Shown here in pieces: positions 17,439 through 27,322 of a DNA stretch of 64,000 bases. Where the stretch lies: the NCBI RefSeq assembly GCF_019711315.1, contig NZ_CP081294.1, positions 2,356,001 to 2,420,000 of the forward strand, read 5' to 3'. A model generated the notes under the pieces. That model ran no database searches. It had not been told where the DNA came from and saw only the letters and a list, made by a program, of their open reading frames with translations. The DNA is from Qipengyuania gelatinilytica. GTDB lineage: Bacteria; Pseudomonadota; Alphaproteobacteria; Sphingomonadales; Sphingomonadaceae. Every line of letters starts with the position of its first letter. The stretch's first letter is position 1. A program made the translations under genes and the position numbers.

Positions 17439-17741
17439 ATGTCAGTCACACGCGAAGAAGTGGCCAAGATCGCCTCGCTCGCCCGCATCAAGATGGGCGA
17501 CGAGGAGCTGGATCGCATGGTCCCCGAACTCAACAACATCCTCGACTGGGTCGAACAGCTCGGCGAGGTCGATACCTCGGGCGTCGAGCCGATGACTGCG
17601 GTCATCCCGAACACGCTGCGCCTGCGCGACGACGTGGTCGACGCGATCCCCGAAACCTCGGGCGGCCGCCGCGACGATGTCCTCGCCAATGCACCGGTTG
17701 CCGAACACGGCTTCTTCGGCGTGCCCAAGGTGATCGAATAA
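17439..17741 (+). CDS. gatC: Asp-tRNA(Asn)/Glu-tRNA(Gln) amidotransferase subunit C
   Basis: A 100-residue Gat[29 protein letters not shown] and LRDDVV are the family core. It is the belt subunit that stabilises the GatA-GatB complex. The frame is open to 17403, but the ATG at 17439 gives the canonical N-terminus. The TAA overlaps the gatA ATG by one base. Confidence 0.95.
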   Translation: MSVTREEVAKIASLARIKMGDEELDRMVPELNNILDWVEQLGEVDTSGVEPMTAVIPNTLRLRDDVVDAIPETSGGRRDDVLANAPVAEHGFFGVPKVIE

Positions 17742-19222
17742 TGACCGACTTCACCAACTTGGGCGTAAAGGACATCCGCGACGGCGTGGCTGGCGGCGAT
17801 TTCACCGCGCGCGAAGTGGCGGAAAGCTTCAACGCTGCCGTTGCCGCCGCTGCCGAACTCAACGCCTTCATCGTCACGACGCCCGACCATGCGCTCGCCG
17901 CCGCCGACGCGGTCGATGCCAAGCGCGCGAAGGGTGAGGGCCTCGGCAAGATGGGCGGCGTGCCCATCGGCATGAAGGACCTCTTCGCCACCAAGGGCGT
18001 GCAGACCACCGCTGCCAGCCACATCCTCGAAGGCTTCAAGCCCGAGTATGAAAGCACCGTCTCGCAGAAGCTGTGGGATGCAGGCGCGGGCATGCTGGGC
18101 AAACTCAATCTCGACCAGTTCGCGATGGGTTCGTCCAACGAGACCAGCTATTTCGGCAATGTCTCTTCGCCGTGGAAGAAGGACGGCACCAACGCCGCGA
18201 TGAGCCCGGGTGGTTCGTCGGGCGGTTCCTCCTCCGCAGTCGCCGCGCGCATCGCGCCGGCCGCGACCGGCACCGACACCGGCGGTTCGATCCGCCAGCC
18301 CGCGGCCTTTACCGGCATTTGCGGCATCAAGCCTACCTATGGCCGTTGCAGCCGCTGGGGCGTCGTCGCCTTCGCCAGCAGCCTCGATCAGGCAGGCCCG
18401 ATGGCGCGCAGCGTCGAAGACTGCGCGATCATGCTCGAAGCCATGGCCGGGTTCGATCCCAAGGATGCGACCAGCCTGCAGATGGACGTGCCCAATTGGG
18501 AAGCGGCCCTGTCGGCAGACCTGAAGGGCAAGAAAATCGGTATCCCGAAGGAATACCGCATGGACGGCACCGACCAGGCGATCCTCGACAGCTGGGAGCA
18601 GGGCAAGGCTATGCTGCGCGATGCTGGCGCGGAAATCGTCGACGTCTCCCTGCCGCACACGAAATACGCGCTGCCCGCCTATTACATCATCGCTCCGGCA
18701 GAAGCCTCGTCCAATCTCGCTCGCTATGACGGCGTGCGGTACGGCCTGCGCGACCTGCCCGATGGGGCCGGGTTGCAGGAAATGTACGCCGCCACGCGCG
18801 CCGCCGGTTTTGGCGACGAGGTGAAGCGCCGGGTGCTGATCGGTACCTATGTTCTCAGCGCCGGTTTCTACGACGCCTATTACACGCAGGCGCAGAAGAT
18901 TCGCACGCTGGTCGCGCAGGACTTCGAGAAGGCTTTCGAGCAGTGCGACGTCATCCTTGCGCCTACGACGCCGACGGCCAGCTTCCCGCTGGGTTCGCTC
19001 AACGAAGACCCGCTGACGATGTATCTGAACGACGTCTTCGCCGTTCCCGCATCGCTTGCAGGTCTTCCCGCCATGAGCGTGCCTGCCATGACCAATTCGG
19101 ACGGCCTGCCGCTCGGCCTCCAGCTGGTCGGCAAGCCGTTTGATGAGCAGGGTGTGCTCAACGCCGGCCTCGCGATCCAGCAGCGCGCCGGGTTCGAAGC
19201 GCAGCCGGAGAAATGGTGGTGA
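17741..19222 (+). CDS. gatA: Asp-tRNA(Asn)/Glu-tRNA(Gln) amidotransferase subunit A
   Basis: A 493-residue amidase-signature enzyme that releases ammonia from glutamine. The Ser-cisSer-Lys triad is visible: Lys79 in GMKD, cis-Ser159 in GGSSGG and nucleophile Ser183 in TGGSIRQP. It forms the GatCAB transamidosome that converts Glu-tRNA(Gln) and/or Asp-tRNA(Asn) to the amidated form. The end of the gene overlaps an FkbM methyltransferase gene instead of being followed by gatB. Confidence 0.96.
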   Translation: MTDFTNLGVKDIRDGVAGGDFTAREVAESFNAAVAAAAELNAFIVTTPDHALAAADAVDAKRAKGEGLGKMGGVPIGMKDLFATKGVQTTAASHILEGFKPEYESTVSQKLWDAGAGMLGKLNLDQFAMGSSNETSYFGNVSSPWKKDGTNAAMSPGGSSGGSSSAVAARIAPAATGTDTGGSIRQPAAFTGICGIKPTYGRCSRWGVVAFASSLDQAGPMARSVEDCAIMLEAMAGFDPKDATSLQMDVPNWEAALSADLKGKKIGIPKEYRMDGTDQAILDSWEQGKAMLRDAGAEIVDVSLPHTKYALPAYYIIAPAEASSNLARYDGVRYGLRDLPDGAGLQEMYAATRAAGFGDEVKRRVLIGTYVLSAGFYDAYYTQAQKIRTLVAQDFEKAFEQCDVILAPTTPTASFPLGSLNEDPLTMYLNDVFAVPASLAGLPAMSVPAMTNSDGLPLGLQLVGKPFDEQGVLNAGLAIQQRAGFEAQPEKWW

Positions 19223-19995
19223 GCTTGAAAGGCGGCGCTCTCGACGCCGCCAAGGACCTCCTTCGCGGCGGTCCGCTGTTCACTGCGCGCGCGGCAGTCG
19301 GTTCCATCCTGCCTCTGGGGGATGGCGAGACAATCCGCGTGCGCCGTGGGACGAGCGATCTCGAAGTCGTCCGGCAGGTCTGGCGCGATGAGCAATATGT
19401 CATCCCGCAGCACGAACAGGTCGCACGGCTGAAACGCCATGAGGCGGCGATCCGTTCGCGCGGCAAGGTGCCGGTGATCGTCGATGCCGGAGCAAATATC
19501 GGGGCCGCGGCGCTCTGGTTCGCGCGCGAGTGGCCCGAAGCGCGCATCGTGGCCGTCGAGCCCGATGCGGCGAATGTCGCCATGGCGCGGACGAACTGCG
19601 CCAGCCGCGAGCGTATCGAGATCGTGGAGGCGGCGATCGGCGGCGAAGCCGGTTTCGTCTCTGTCGACAGCGAGGTCGAGGCCTATGCGGTAACCACCAG
19701 GCGCGCCGACAGCGGCTGCCGCGTGGTCACCGTCGACGATTGCGTCGCCATGGTCGAAGGCGGCGAACTCTTCGCGGTGAAGGTCGATATCGAGGGTTTC
19801 GAGGACGATCTTTTTGCTGCGAATACCGGCTGGCTTGACCGCGCCGCGCTGGTCTATATCGAGCCGCACGATCACATTTTCCCCGACCGGGGCACGAGCA
19901 GGAATTTCCAGGCGGAAATGGGCAGGCGCAATTTCGACCTGCTGATCAGGGGCGAGAACCTGGTCTACATCCGCCGCGAGGAGCAGACGACATGA
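19213..19995 (+). CDS. FkbM family methyltransferase nested between gatA and gatB
   Basis: A protein of about 260 residues with an FkbM-type Rossmann SAM domain: [19 protein letters not shown] (motif I), [10 protein letters not shown] (motif II) and [13 protein letters not shown], an FkbM landmark. It probably O-methylates a sugar or small metabolite. ATG 19213 and GTG 19216 and 19219 are all possible; GTG 19219 makes a GTGA overlap with the gatA stop and has the best spacing from GGAG (19207-19210). The stop overlaps gatB by ATGA. It therefore sits inside the gat operon and is translated with it; the reason is not known. Confidence 0.85.
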   Translation: MVVSLKGGALDAAKDLLRGGPLFTARAAVGSILPLGDGETIRVRRGTSDLEVVRQVWRDEQYVIPQHEQVARLKRHEAAIRSRGKVPVIVDAGANIGAAALWFAREWPEARIVAVEPDAANVAMARTNCASRERIEIVEAAIGGEAGFVSVDSEVEAYAVTTRRADSGCRVVTVDDCVAMVEGGELFAVKVDIEGFEDDLFAANTGWLDRAALVYIEPHDHIFPDRGTSRNFQAEMGRRNFDLLIRGENLVYIRREEQTT

Positions 19996-21491
19996 GTACT
20001 TACCGCATCCAGGGCGCAACCGGCGAATGGGAGGTCGTGATCGGCCTCGAAGTCCATGCGCAGGTCACTTCCAACGCCAAGCTGTTCAGCGGCGCTTCGA
20101 CCGCATTCGGTGCAGAGCCGAATACGCAGGTCAGCCTCGTTGACGCAGCGATGCCCGGGATGCTGCCCGTTCCCAACCGCGAGTGCATCCGTCAGGCGGT
20201 GCGCACCGGCATGGCGATCGAGGCTCAGATCAACAAGTGGAGCCGGTTCGACCGCAAGAACTACTTCTACGCCGACCTTCCGCAGGGCTACCAGATCAGC
20301 CAGCTTTACCACCCCATCGTGGGCGAGGGGCAGCTTCACATCGAGGCCGACGAGAAGGCCGGCATTCCGGAAGACAAAATCATCGGTATCGAGCGCATCC
20401 ACGTCGAACAGGACGCGGGCAAACTGATGCACGACCAGCACCCGACCATGTCCTATGTCGACCTCAATCGCGTCGGCATCGCGCTGATGGAAATCGTCTC
20501 CATGCCCGATATGCGCAGCCCCGCCGAAGCGGGCGCCTATGTGCGCAAGCTGCGCTCGATCCTGCGTTATGTCGGATCGTGCGACGGGAACATGGAAGAA
20601 GGTTCGATGCGCGCCGACGTGAACGTCAGTGTGCGCCGTCCGGGCGAGGAATTCGGCACGCGTACCGAGACCAAGAACGTGAACTCGGTCCGCTTCGTGA
20701 TGCAGGTCATCGAATATGAGGCGAACCGCCAGGTCGACGTGCTGGAAAACGGCGGCACGGTGGATCAGGAAACGCGCCTGTTCGATCCGGGCACCGGTAC
20801 CACGCGCACCATGCGTTCGAAGGAAGACGCGCATGACTATCGCTACTTCCCCGATCCGGACCTGCTGCCGCTCGAACTGGAAGACAGCTTCCTCGAGGAT
20901 TGCCGCGCCTCGCTTCCCGAACTCCCCGACGCCAAGCGCGCCCGGTATGAAAACGAGCTGGGCCTGACGCCGTACAATGCCCGCGAGCTGACCGCCGAGG
21001 TCGAGACCTTCGGCCGCTTCGAAACGCTGCTCGCTGCAACCGCCGCCAAGATCGGCAAGCCCGAGGCGAAGGTCGCAACGCAGGTCGCCAACTGGGCGCT
21101 CTCGGTCGCACCGGGCGTGGTGAAATCGCTGGGTGACGAAGCGAACATGGCCAATGCCACCGCCGAGGCGCAGGCCAGCATCCTCGCGATGCAGGACAAG
21201 GGCGAGATTTCGGGCGGCCAGGCCAAGGAAATCTACGAAATCGTCCTCAAGGAAGGCGGCGAACCGGAAAAGATCGCGGATGAAAAGGGCCTCAAGCAGG
21301 TCAGCGATACCGGCGCCATTGAGGCTGCGATCGACGAAATCATCGCCAATAATTCCGACAAGGTGGAAGAGTACCGCGGCGGCAAGGACAAGCTGTTCGG
21401 CTTCTTCGTCGGCCAGACGATGAAGGCGATGCAGGGGAAGGCCAATCCCGCGGTGGTAAACCAGATCCTGAAAGCGAAGCTGGACGGTTAA
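19992..21491 (+). CDS. gatB: Asp-tRNA(Asn)/Glu-tRNA(Gln) amidotransferase subunit B
   Basis: A 499-residue GatB, with the start [20 protein letters not shown], the ammonia-accepting kinase-like core ([30 protein letters not shown]) and the C-terminal YqeY-like helical domain ([22 protein letters not shown]) that contacts tRNA. It activates the tRNA-bound carboxylate with ATP and receives ammonia from GatA. The start overlaps the fkbM stop by 4 bases. Confidence 0.96.
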   Translation: MSTYRIQGATGEWEVVIGLEVHAQVTSNAKLFSGASTAFGAEPNTQVSLVDAAMPGMLPVPNRECIRQAVRTGMAIEAQINKWSRFDRKNYFYADLPQGYQISQLYHPIVGEGQLHIEADEKAGIPEDKIIGIERIHVEQDAGKLMHDQHPTMSYVDLNRVGIALMEIVSMPDMRSPAEAGAYVRKLRSILRYVGSCDGNMEEGSMRADVNVSVRRPGEEFGTRTETKNVNSVRFVMQVIEYEANRQVDVLENGGTVDQETRLFDPGTGTTRTMRSKEDAHDYRYFPDPDLLPLELEDSFLEDCRASLPELPDAKRARYENELGLTPYNARELTAEVETFGRFETLLAATAAKIGKPEAKVATQVANWALSVAPGVVKSLGDEANMANATAEAQASILAMQDKGEISGGQAKEIYEIVLKEGGEPEKIADEKGLKQVSDTGAIEAAIDEIIANNSDKVEEYRGGKDKLFGFFVGQTMKAMQGKANPAVVNQILKAKLDG

Positions 21492-21523
21492 TAACTGCCT
21501 GTTTGGCGGCCCTAATAAAGTTG

Positions 21524-21562
21524 ACGATCCGGGCGGTTCGTTTAAGTCTACGCCCGGATCGT
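21524..21562. promoter_or_regulatory. 12-bp inverted repeat after gatB, overlapping a -35-like TTGACG
   Basis: ACGATCCGGGCG (21524-21535) and CGCCCGGATCGT (21551-21562) are perfect 12-bp arms with a 15-base spacer. There is no T-tract, so simple termination is doubtful. TTGACG at 21521-21526 overlaps the first arm and would place a -10 in the spacer, so an operator for the following secreted-protein pair is also possible. Confidence 0.45.
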
Positions 21563-21591
21563 AAGTTCAACATCAGTATTGGGGGTCGCTA

Positions 21592-22182
21592 ATGGGTCTT
21601 GCCCGTCTAGCTTTGCTTGCCTTGCCGCTTTCCGTGGCTGCGCAGGCGCAATATGTCGACGAACCGCTGCCTCAGCGGGAATTCACCGAAGCAGAAATCG
21701 AAGCCGTGCCGATGCCGGTGCTCGAATTCGACATGGCAGAAGCCAAGGTCGACGATTTCGAGAAGTATTTCTACTTCCACCGCGAAGACACCGATTTCGC
21801 GACGGCCTACTACGACATCACCGAATGTGATGCGCTGTCGAGCGGGATCAGCTTCTACGCCGGTCCGACCGCAGGCGACATGGCATCGAACATGCTGCAG
21901 TACGGAGTGCTTGCAGGCGGCATTGGCGGTGCGATCGGCGGGCTGATGGCCGATGCCATCTTCGGCTCTGGCGAACGTCGTAAGCAGCGCCGCCTGAACA
22001 TGCGCAACTGCATGTTCTACAAGGGCTATGACCGCTACGGCCTCGAAAAGGACCTGTGGCAGAAATTCAATTTCGAAGAAGGCAACGGCAAGACCGAAGC
22101 GACCGAGCGCGAGAACAAGCTGCTGATGCAGGCGCGCGTCGCATCCGGTCCCAAGCCCGAGCAGGGGAGGGTCGAACCATGA
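21592..22182 (+). CDS. secreted protein with glycine-zipper segment, unknown function
   Basis: A 196-residue protein with a signal peptide (MGLARLALLALPLSVAAQAQ, cleavage near residue 20). The mature part is acidic at first (many Glu/Asp and aromatic residues), contains a glycine zipper (GVLAGGIGGAIGGLMADAIFG, about residues 104-124) and is then basic with two Cys across the protein. I recognise no family. A GGGGGTC Shine-Dalgarno-like run precedes the ATG. The stop overlaps the next start (ATGA), so it forms a coupled pair with the following secreted protein. Confidence 0.7.
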   Translation: MGLARLALLALPLSVAAQAQYVDEPLPQREFTEAEIEAVPMPVLEFDMAEAKVDDFEKYFYFHREDTDFATAYYDITECDALSSGISFYAGPTAGDMASNMLQYGVLAGGIGGAIGGLMADAIFGSGERRKQRRLNMRNCMFYKGYDRYGLEKDLWQKFNFEEGNGKTEATERENKLLMQARVASGPKPEQGRVEP

Positions 22183-23201
22183 AAATGATCCGCAAGGCAA
22201 TCGCCGCTGTTGCCACGGGCGCAGCACTCGCAGTCGCTGCTCCTGCCATCGCGCAGGAAGTCGAATATGACGCCATCGAGGAAAAGAACCTCCTCAAAGG
22301 CAAGGAATCGATCGCGGCCGACAAGGGCTACATCCTTCTCACGCTTCCAAATCGCGGGAACGGCCTCTTCGTCAAAACTCCCGATGCAGATGACATCGCG
22401 GAATATACCGAAGAGTGGGAAGAGAAGTTCGAGAAGGCGGAAAAGCGTTATCTCAGCCGCCAGGCGCGTTACGAAAAACAGCTGGCGATGTGGGAAAACC
22501 AGCGCACCAAGCGCTCGCCGCGCCCCGAAGCGCCTGAAGTCGTCACGCGAGAGACCTTCAGCATCGGCGATATCGAGCGCCGCATGCTGGTATCTTTCGG
22601 ACCGCAATACGTGTTCTCTAAGAACAAGGACGGCGAGAAGAGCTATTCCTACATGATCGAGGTCGAGCCGGGCACCTACACCTATTACGGTCCGATCTTC
22701 TACATGCCCAACGGCCAGACCCTGGGTACCTGCTACTGCATGGGTACGGTCAAGTTCGAGGTCGAGGGTGGTGAGATTACCGACCTTGGCACTTTCCTCG
22801 CGCAGGAATGGGCGAGCGACGAGGACGTACAGGCAGCAACCGTGGGTTACGAGCCCACCGGTCGCGAACCGAAGCCGGTTGAATATTCGAACTTCGCCAG
22901 CCTCGCGGACTACGATGTCGTCCAGGCCGATCTGCGCGCTGCGGGAAAGATGAACAACTTCTTCGGCATCCTTATCGGTCGTCACCCGCCGGTCGATGGT
23001 GTGCTCGCTTACGAGCGTGACCGCATTATCGACGTGAAGGCGCGTGAAGAACTGGCCGCGATGGAAGCGGAAGCCGAAGCTGTCGAGGAAGCGATGGAGG
23101 CTGTCGCCGAAGCCGCCGAAGCTATCGACGAAGCGGAAGCTGCCCTGGAAGAGGCCGCGGCCGCTACCGGAACGGAAGCTACGGCGCAGACCGAAGACTA
23201 A
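22179..23201 (+). CDS. secreted protein with Ala/Glu-rich coiled-coil tail, unknown function
   Basis: A 340-residue protein. The ATG at 22179 gives a signal peptide ending APAIAQ (about residue 26). The mature domain has charged helical stretches (EEWEEKFEKAEKRYLSRQ) and a beta-rich centre with YTYYGPIFY and a Cys-Tyr-Cys. The last 45 or so residues are an almost pure Glu/Ala/Val helix, a likely coiled coil. No family is recognised. It is coupled to the preceding secreted gene by a 4-base overlap, and a strong terminator follows. I infer a periplasmic or envelope-associated pair. Confidence 0.7.
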   Translation: MKMIRKAIAAVATGAALAVAAPAIAQEVEYDAIEEKNLLKGKESIAADKGYILLTLPNRGNGLFVKTPDADDIAEYTEEWEEKFEKAEKRYLSRQARYEKQLAMWENQRTKRSPRPEAPEVVTRETFSIGDIERRMLVSFGPQYVFSKNKDGEKSYSYMIEVEPGTYTYYGPIFYMPNGQTLGTCYCMGTVKFEVEGGEITDLGTFLAQEWASDEDVQAATVGYEPTGREPKPVEYSNFASLADYDVVQADLRAAGKMNNFFGILIGRHPPVDGVLAYERDRIIDVKAREELAAMEAEAEAVEEAMEAVAEAAEAIDEAEAALEEAAAATGTEATAQTED

Positions 23202-23226
23202 GGTCTCCGGCACTCGAGCCAGACAC

Positions 23227-23262
23227 AAGGCACCGCGGGCGCAAGGCTCGCGGTGCCTTTTT
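23227..23262 (+). terminator. rho-independent terminator of the secreted-protein pair
   Basis: An 11-bp perfect stem (AAGGCACCGCG / CGCGGTGCCTT) followed by five T residues, about 25 bases past the stop codon. Confidence 0.85.
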
Positions 23263-23342
23263 CGTTGCGCCATGCCCGTTTGACGGGCGCTACCGACTGT
23301 TCGACGAACGGCAGGCCGCCTTGCTTGCGGCTTTCGACCATT

Positions 23343-23382
23343 CTTCCTAGGAAGTGAAGCATCCCGCGCGAGGGGTCGCGCG
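23343..23382. promoter_or_regulatory. palindrome and hairpin upstream of S46 peptidase gene
   Basis: CTTCCTAGGAAG (23343-23354) is a perfect 12-bp palindrome. CGCGCGA/TCGCGCG (23365-23382) is a 7-bp stem with a GGGG loop. Both lie within 65 bases of the S46 start, so an operator or leader structure is possible. Confidence 0.3.
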
Positions 23383-23406
23383 CTAAATCTAGGGGACTCA
23401 CTTTCC

Positions 23407-25569
23407 ATGCGTAAAACCGCCACTGTCGCCGCCCTTCTGGCGTGCGCCGCTTCTGCACCTATTGCCGCCAAGGAAGGGATGTTCACGCCCGACCAGCTGC
23501 CCGAAATCGCCGAAGACCTTCGCGCGACCGGCCTCGAAATCGATGCCGAAGCGCTGTCCGACCTGACCGGCTTCCCGATGGGCGCTATCGTCTCGCTGGG
23601 CGGCTGCTCGGCCAGCTTCGTTTCGGAAGTCGGCCTCGTGGTCACCAACCACCATTGCGCGCGCGGCTCGGTCCAGTTCAACTCGACCGCCGAGAACAAC
23701 TATCTCGAGAACGGCTTTCTCGCGAAGACCTTCACCGAGGAACTGCCCGCGGCTCCCGGCTCGCGCATCTACGTGACGACTGCCTTGTCGGACGTGACCG
23801 ACCGCGTGCGCGACGGCATCGACACGATGAGCCCGACCGAGCGCTATGACGCGATCGAGCAGCGCCGCAAGGATATCACCGCCGAATGCGAAGAGAAGGC
23901 CGGCTATCGCTGCCAGGTCGCCAGCTTCTATGGCGGCGCGCAGTACAAGCTGATCGAGCGTCTCGAGATCCGCGACGTGCGCATCGTCTACGCGCCTGCC
24001 GACAGCATCGGCAAATACGGCGGCGACATCGACAACTGGATGTGGCCGCGCCACACCGGCGACTTCGCCTTCTACCGCGCCTATGTCGCTCCCGACGGGT
24101 CGGCTGCCGACTATTCGGAAGACAACGTCCCCTACCAGCCCGAACACCACCTCAAGGTAAGCGCATCGGGCCTGAAGGAAGGTGATTTCGTGATGGCCGC
24201 AGGCTATCCGGGTTCGACCTCGCGCTACGCGACGCTGGCCGAGGTGGAGAACACTTTCAGCTGGTCCTACCCGACCTATGTCACGCTGGTGAACGACTGG
24301 ATCGACACGATCGAGGAAGCTGCACCCGAAGGTTCGGACGCGCGCGTGAAGTACGAATCGCTGCTGGCCAGTCTCAACAATTTCGAGAAGAACACCCGCG
24401 GCCAGCTCGAAGGCGCACGCCGGGTCGGCCTCGTCGAGCGCCGTGCAGAACGTGAAGAAGCGCTCGCCGCCTGGATCGCTGCCGACGAGAGCCGCGCCGC
24501 TTATGGCGAGGCGATTGCCGGCCTCCAGGCGCTGTCGGAAGAAAGCGCCACCGCAGCCCGCCAGGCTTTCTGGTACAATTTCGCGACCCGTCCGACGCTG
24601 CTCTCGACCGCGCAGCGCCTCTACCGCCTTGCGCATGAGCGCCAAAAGGACAACGCGCTGCGCGATCCGGGCTTCCAGGAACGCGACATGACCTTCTTCC
24701 GCCAGGGCATGCAGGCGATCGACCGTCGCTACGATGCTTCGGTCGACAAGGCGCAGTGGCTGCTGTTCCTCGACACCTACATGGACGAGCCTGCAGCTAA
24801 CCGTGTCGCCGTGTTCGACGAGGCGCTCGGCCTTACCGACGAGCTCGACGAAGCCGCGCTCTCGGCCAAGCTCGACGCTTATTACGCCGGCACCACGCTG
24901 GGCGATGTCGACACACGCCTCGCGCTGATGGAAGCAACCCCGGCCGAGCTCGAAGCGCTCGACGATCCCTTCATGCAGCTTGCCGTCGCACTCTACGATT
25001 ATGAGCGCGGCCTCGAGGCAGAAGGCGAAGAACGCGCCGGTCGCGCACAGGCGCTCCGCCCGGCCTATATGGAAGCGATCACCCAGTGGCAGCGCAGCCA
25101 GGGCCTCCAGACCTATCCCGATGCGAACTCCACCCTGCGCGTGACCTACGGCACCGTACGCGGCGGTTCGCCCGAGGATGGCATAGAATATCTGCCGTTC
25201 ACCACGCTCGAAGGCATCCTCGAGAAGGACACGGGCGAATATCCGTTCAACGCTCCCGAGCGCGAGCTCCAGGAAATTCGCGAGAAAGATTACGGCAAAT
25301 ACTACTCGCCTGAAGTCGGCTCGGTGCCGGTGAACTTCCTGTCCGACCTCGACAGCACTGGTGGCAACAGCGGCTCGGCAACGCTCAACGCGCGCGCCGA
25401 ATTGGTCGGCCTGCTGTTCGACGGGACGTTCGAAAGCGTCAATTCGGACTGGGACTTCGATCCGCGCACCACGCGCACGATCCATGTCGACACCCGCTAC
25501 ATGCTGTGGGTGATGGACAAGGTCGACGGCGCGCAAGGCCTGATCGAGGAAATGGACGTGGTCGACTAA
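23407..25569 (+). CDS. S46 family dipeptidyl-peptidase (DPP7/DPP11 type)
   Basis: A 720-residue periplasmic serine exopeptidase that removes dipeptides from peptide N-termini. A signal peptide (about 1-21) is followed by the catalytic His in VTNHHCARGSVQ (about residue 83), the Asp region YGGDIDNWMWPRHTGDF, and Ser655 in GGNSGSATLN. These are the S46 triad landmarks, and the size is normal for the family. Residue 673, in LLFDGTF, is Gly; in the characterised enzymes Gly at that position goes with DPP7-like preference for hydrophobic residues and Arg with DPP11-like preference for Asp/Glu, if my alignment is right. It is a single gene with its own terminator. Confidence 0.93.
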   Translation: MRKTATVAALLACAASAPIAAKEGMFTPDQLPEIAEDLRATGLEIDAEALSDLTGFPMGAIVSLGGCSASFVSEVGLVVTNHHCARGSVQFNSTAENNYLENGFLAKTFTEELPAAPGSRIYVTTALSDVTDRVRDGIDTMSPTERYDAIEQRRKDITAECEEKAGYRCQVASFYGGAQYKLIERLEIRDVRIVYAPADSIGKYGGDIDNWMWPRHTGDFAFYRAYVAPDGSAADYSEDNVPYQPEHHLKVSASGLKEGDFVMAAGYPGSTSRYATLAEVENTFSWSYPTYVTLVNDWIDTIEEAAPEGSDARVKYESLLASLNNFEKNTRGQLEGARRVGLVERRAEREEALAAWIAADESRAAYGEAIAGLQALSEESATAARQAFWYNFATRPTLLSTAQRLYRLAHERQKDNALRDPGFQERDMTFFRQGMQAIDRRYDASVDKAQWLLFLDTYMDEPAANRVAVFDEALGLTDELDEAALSAKLDAYYAGTTLGDVDTRLALMEATPAELEALDDPFMQLAVALYDYERGLEAEGEERAGRAQALRPAYMEAITQWQRSQGLQTYPDANSTLRVTYGTVRGGSPEDGIEYLPFTTLEGILEKDTGEYPFNAPERELQEIREKDYGKYYSPEVGSVPVNFLSDLDSTGGNSGSATLNARAELVGLLFDGTFESVNSDWDFDPRTTRTIHVDTRYMLWVMDKVDGAQGLIEEMDVVD

Positions 25570-25590
25570 GCCACTTCTTCGGAAAACATG

Positions 25591-25622
25591 AAGGGCCGCC
25601 GGTGAAAATCGGCGGCCCTTTG
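25591..25622. terminator. bidirectional terminator between convergent genes
   Basis: An 11-bp stem (AAGGGCCGCCG / CGGCGGCCCTT) with a short loop, T-rich on the plus-strand side. It serves the S46 peptidase and possibly the convergent lipoprotein gene. Confidence 0.75.
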
Positions 25623-25626
25623 TGTT

Positions 25627-26319
25627 TCACCCCCCCGTAATCAGCGCATCGAAGACTACGTAGGTTTCCGGGCCGAACCTGACGGTCACCTCGTCGCCGT
25701 CGCGCGTCGAGGTCAGCTCCCATCCAGCAGAGCCGTCCGCCTGCGCGCTGTCAGCGCCATAGGGAGTGGTGCCGTTGAAGAAGATCGCGCGCTTGCGACC
25801 GTCGGGCTTGGTCACCTCGACCAGATGCGTACCGTCCTCGCCCCAGTTGCGCTTGACCCCCGCGTCGCAGGTCTGTGTGGGCGGTCCGTCGTCGAACCCG
25901 CATTTCAACATCGTGGTGGCGTTGTAATCGGTGCCCGGGACCTTGGCATCGCCTTCGCCATAGGCTGGCTGTGCCGAACCGTTTTCTCCCATGCCTGCGT
26001 TGGCATCGCCCATCGGGATGCTGACGAGGCGCACGCCCTCTGCGGTGTCGACAATCGTGCCGCCCACCGCTTCGGCAGAGGCCTGGTCGGGGCAGCCGAC
26101 GAGCACCGCGCTGTCGTCGAGATAATTGGAGGTCGCGGCGCTTTCGCCGAGATTGCGACAAGGATCGCCTGCATCGGGATAGCCTTCACCGAAAGGAGCG
26201 AGGGTGTCCGGGATGGCGACCATCTCGCCGGTCGCGGGCGCCTCGGGTTCGGTTTCCCCGCCACCGCAAGCGGCAAGGGCGAGCGCCGAAGCGCCCGCCA
26301 CAATAAGTTTGAACTTCAT
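25627..26319 (-). CDS. lipoprotein of unknown function
   Basis: A 230-residue lipoprotein. Start at 26319 gives [21 protein letters not shown] with lipobox ALAAC (Cys18), followed by a Glu/Pro/Ala linker. The soluble domain has four more Cys (DPCRNLG, LVGCPDQ, LKCGFDD, TQTCDAG), probably two disulphides, and ends in beta-strands ([17 protein letters not shown]). I do not recognise a domain. It lies 17 bases after the His-rich secreted gene on the same strand and is probably cotranscribed with it. Confidence 0.7.
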   Translation of the reverse strand: MKFKLIVAGASALALAACGGGETEPEAPATGEMVAIPDTLAPFGEGYPDAGDPCRNLGESAATSNYLDDSAVLVGCPDQASAEAVGGTIVDTAEGVRLVSIPMGDANAGMGENGSAQPAYGEGDAKVPGTDYNATTMLKCGFDDGPPTQTCDAGVKRNWGEDGTHLVEVTKPDGRKRAIFFNGTTPYGADSAQADGSAGWELTSTRDGDEVTVRFGPETYVVFDALITGG

Positions 26320-26336
26320 GCTGGCACCTCCTGCGT

Positions 26337-27125
26337 TCAGCGGCACTTGGGATGGCGACCGATGTCGCGCAGGTCGTAGAAACGGCCATCGGCAATCGTC
26401 ACCTGGACGCACTGGTTCGACTGCGCGCGCCACTGGATCGAGTAGCGGGTGTTACCACTGGTGAAGTTGTCGACCTGGCGGAAGCCGCGGCGTTCCAGCT
26501 CGCTCATGCCGCCTGCTGCCCGTGCATCCTTGAGGTCCTTGAACCGCGCTACCTGCGCGTGTCCGCCGCGGCCGTAGTGATGCTCGGCATTGGCCCTGCG
26601 CTCGTCCACACCGGCATGGTAGCCATCGACATAGGCCTGCGATTTGTCCGGGTTGTGGAAGGGGTGGTGGTAGAGACCGTCGGTATGGCCGCGCTCGAAC
26701 TGCCGATCCGTGTCGCGATCGTCGTAATGCTTGCCGTCCTCGTGGTGATGCGACTTATGGCCGAGGATCGCGCCGAGGATGGCGGCGCCAGCGACGACAC
26801 CGACGGCTGCTGCGGCATCTGAACCCTTGTGATGTCCGCAATCCTGGTCGCTGGCATCGTTGATGGTCATCACCCGGCCATCGTACACCTCGACATTGAC
26901 GCAATCGTCGTCCGCGGAATCCCACCAGTAGCTGTAGACATAGCCGTTTGACTGCTTGTGCGTGGAAACGTGGGTGAAGCCGCGATCGCGCAGCTGGTAT
27001 TCGGCATCGCGGCCAAGCGATCCGTTGATGAATGTGAGTTCACGGGCTTTTTCCGCCATCGCCGGAACGGCAATCATCGAACCCAGGGCGACACTCGCGA
27101 CTACGATCTTCGAAATTTCGGTCAT
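26337..27125 (-). CDS. secreted His-rich protein with an internal duplication, unknown function
   Basis: A 262-residue protein with a signal peptide (ending AMAEKA, about residue 25). Two similar domains of about 55 residues flank the centre. The first runs [13 protein letters not shown]...[13 protein letters not shown] and ends DQDC; the second runs [13 protein letters not shown]...[13 protein letters not shown] and ends HPKC. Between them are a glycine-zipper-like hydrophobic segment ([19 protein letters not shown]) and a His/Asp-rich stretch ([16 protein letters not shown]) that could bind metal. The repeat domain resembles small PepSY-like folds only loosely. Function unknown. Confidence 0.7.
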   Translation of the reverse strand: MTEISKIVVASVALGSMIAVPAMAEKARELTFINGSLGRDAEYQLRDRGFTHVSTHKQSNGYVYSYWWDSADDDCVNVEVYDGRVMTINDASDQDCGHHKGSDAAAAVGVVAGAAILGAILGHKSHHHEDGKHYDDRDTDRQFERGHTDGLYHHPFHNPDKSQAYVDGYHAGVDERRANAEHHYGRGGHAQVARFKDLKDARAAGGMSELERRGFRQVDNFTSGNTRYSIQWRAQSNQCVQVTIADGRFYDLRDIGRHPKCR

Positions 27126-27259
27126 GCTTCCTCCTTTGCGCCACCGTCAGGATGACGCTGCTGCCAGAATGCGAGTCGACCCGAAAAATCGTTATGCGAC
27201 ATGTATTAAGGCGAAAAATGGCGAAAATGGGGTGGCGAGGTGACCGGCCGGGACGGGCA

Positions 27260-27302
27260 CGCAAAAGAAAAGGGCCGCCGGAGCATTCCTCCGGCGGCCC
27301 TT
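27260..27302 (-). terminator. terminator of the small beta-rich protein gene
   Basis: A 13-bp stem (AAGGGCCGCCGGA / TCCGGCGGCCCTT); on the minus strand it is followed by a T-rich run (TTTTCTTTT), placing it at the end of the gene at 27323-27628. Confidence 0.8.
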
Positions 27303-27322
27303 CCTGTGTGCTGTGAGGCGGC

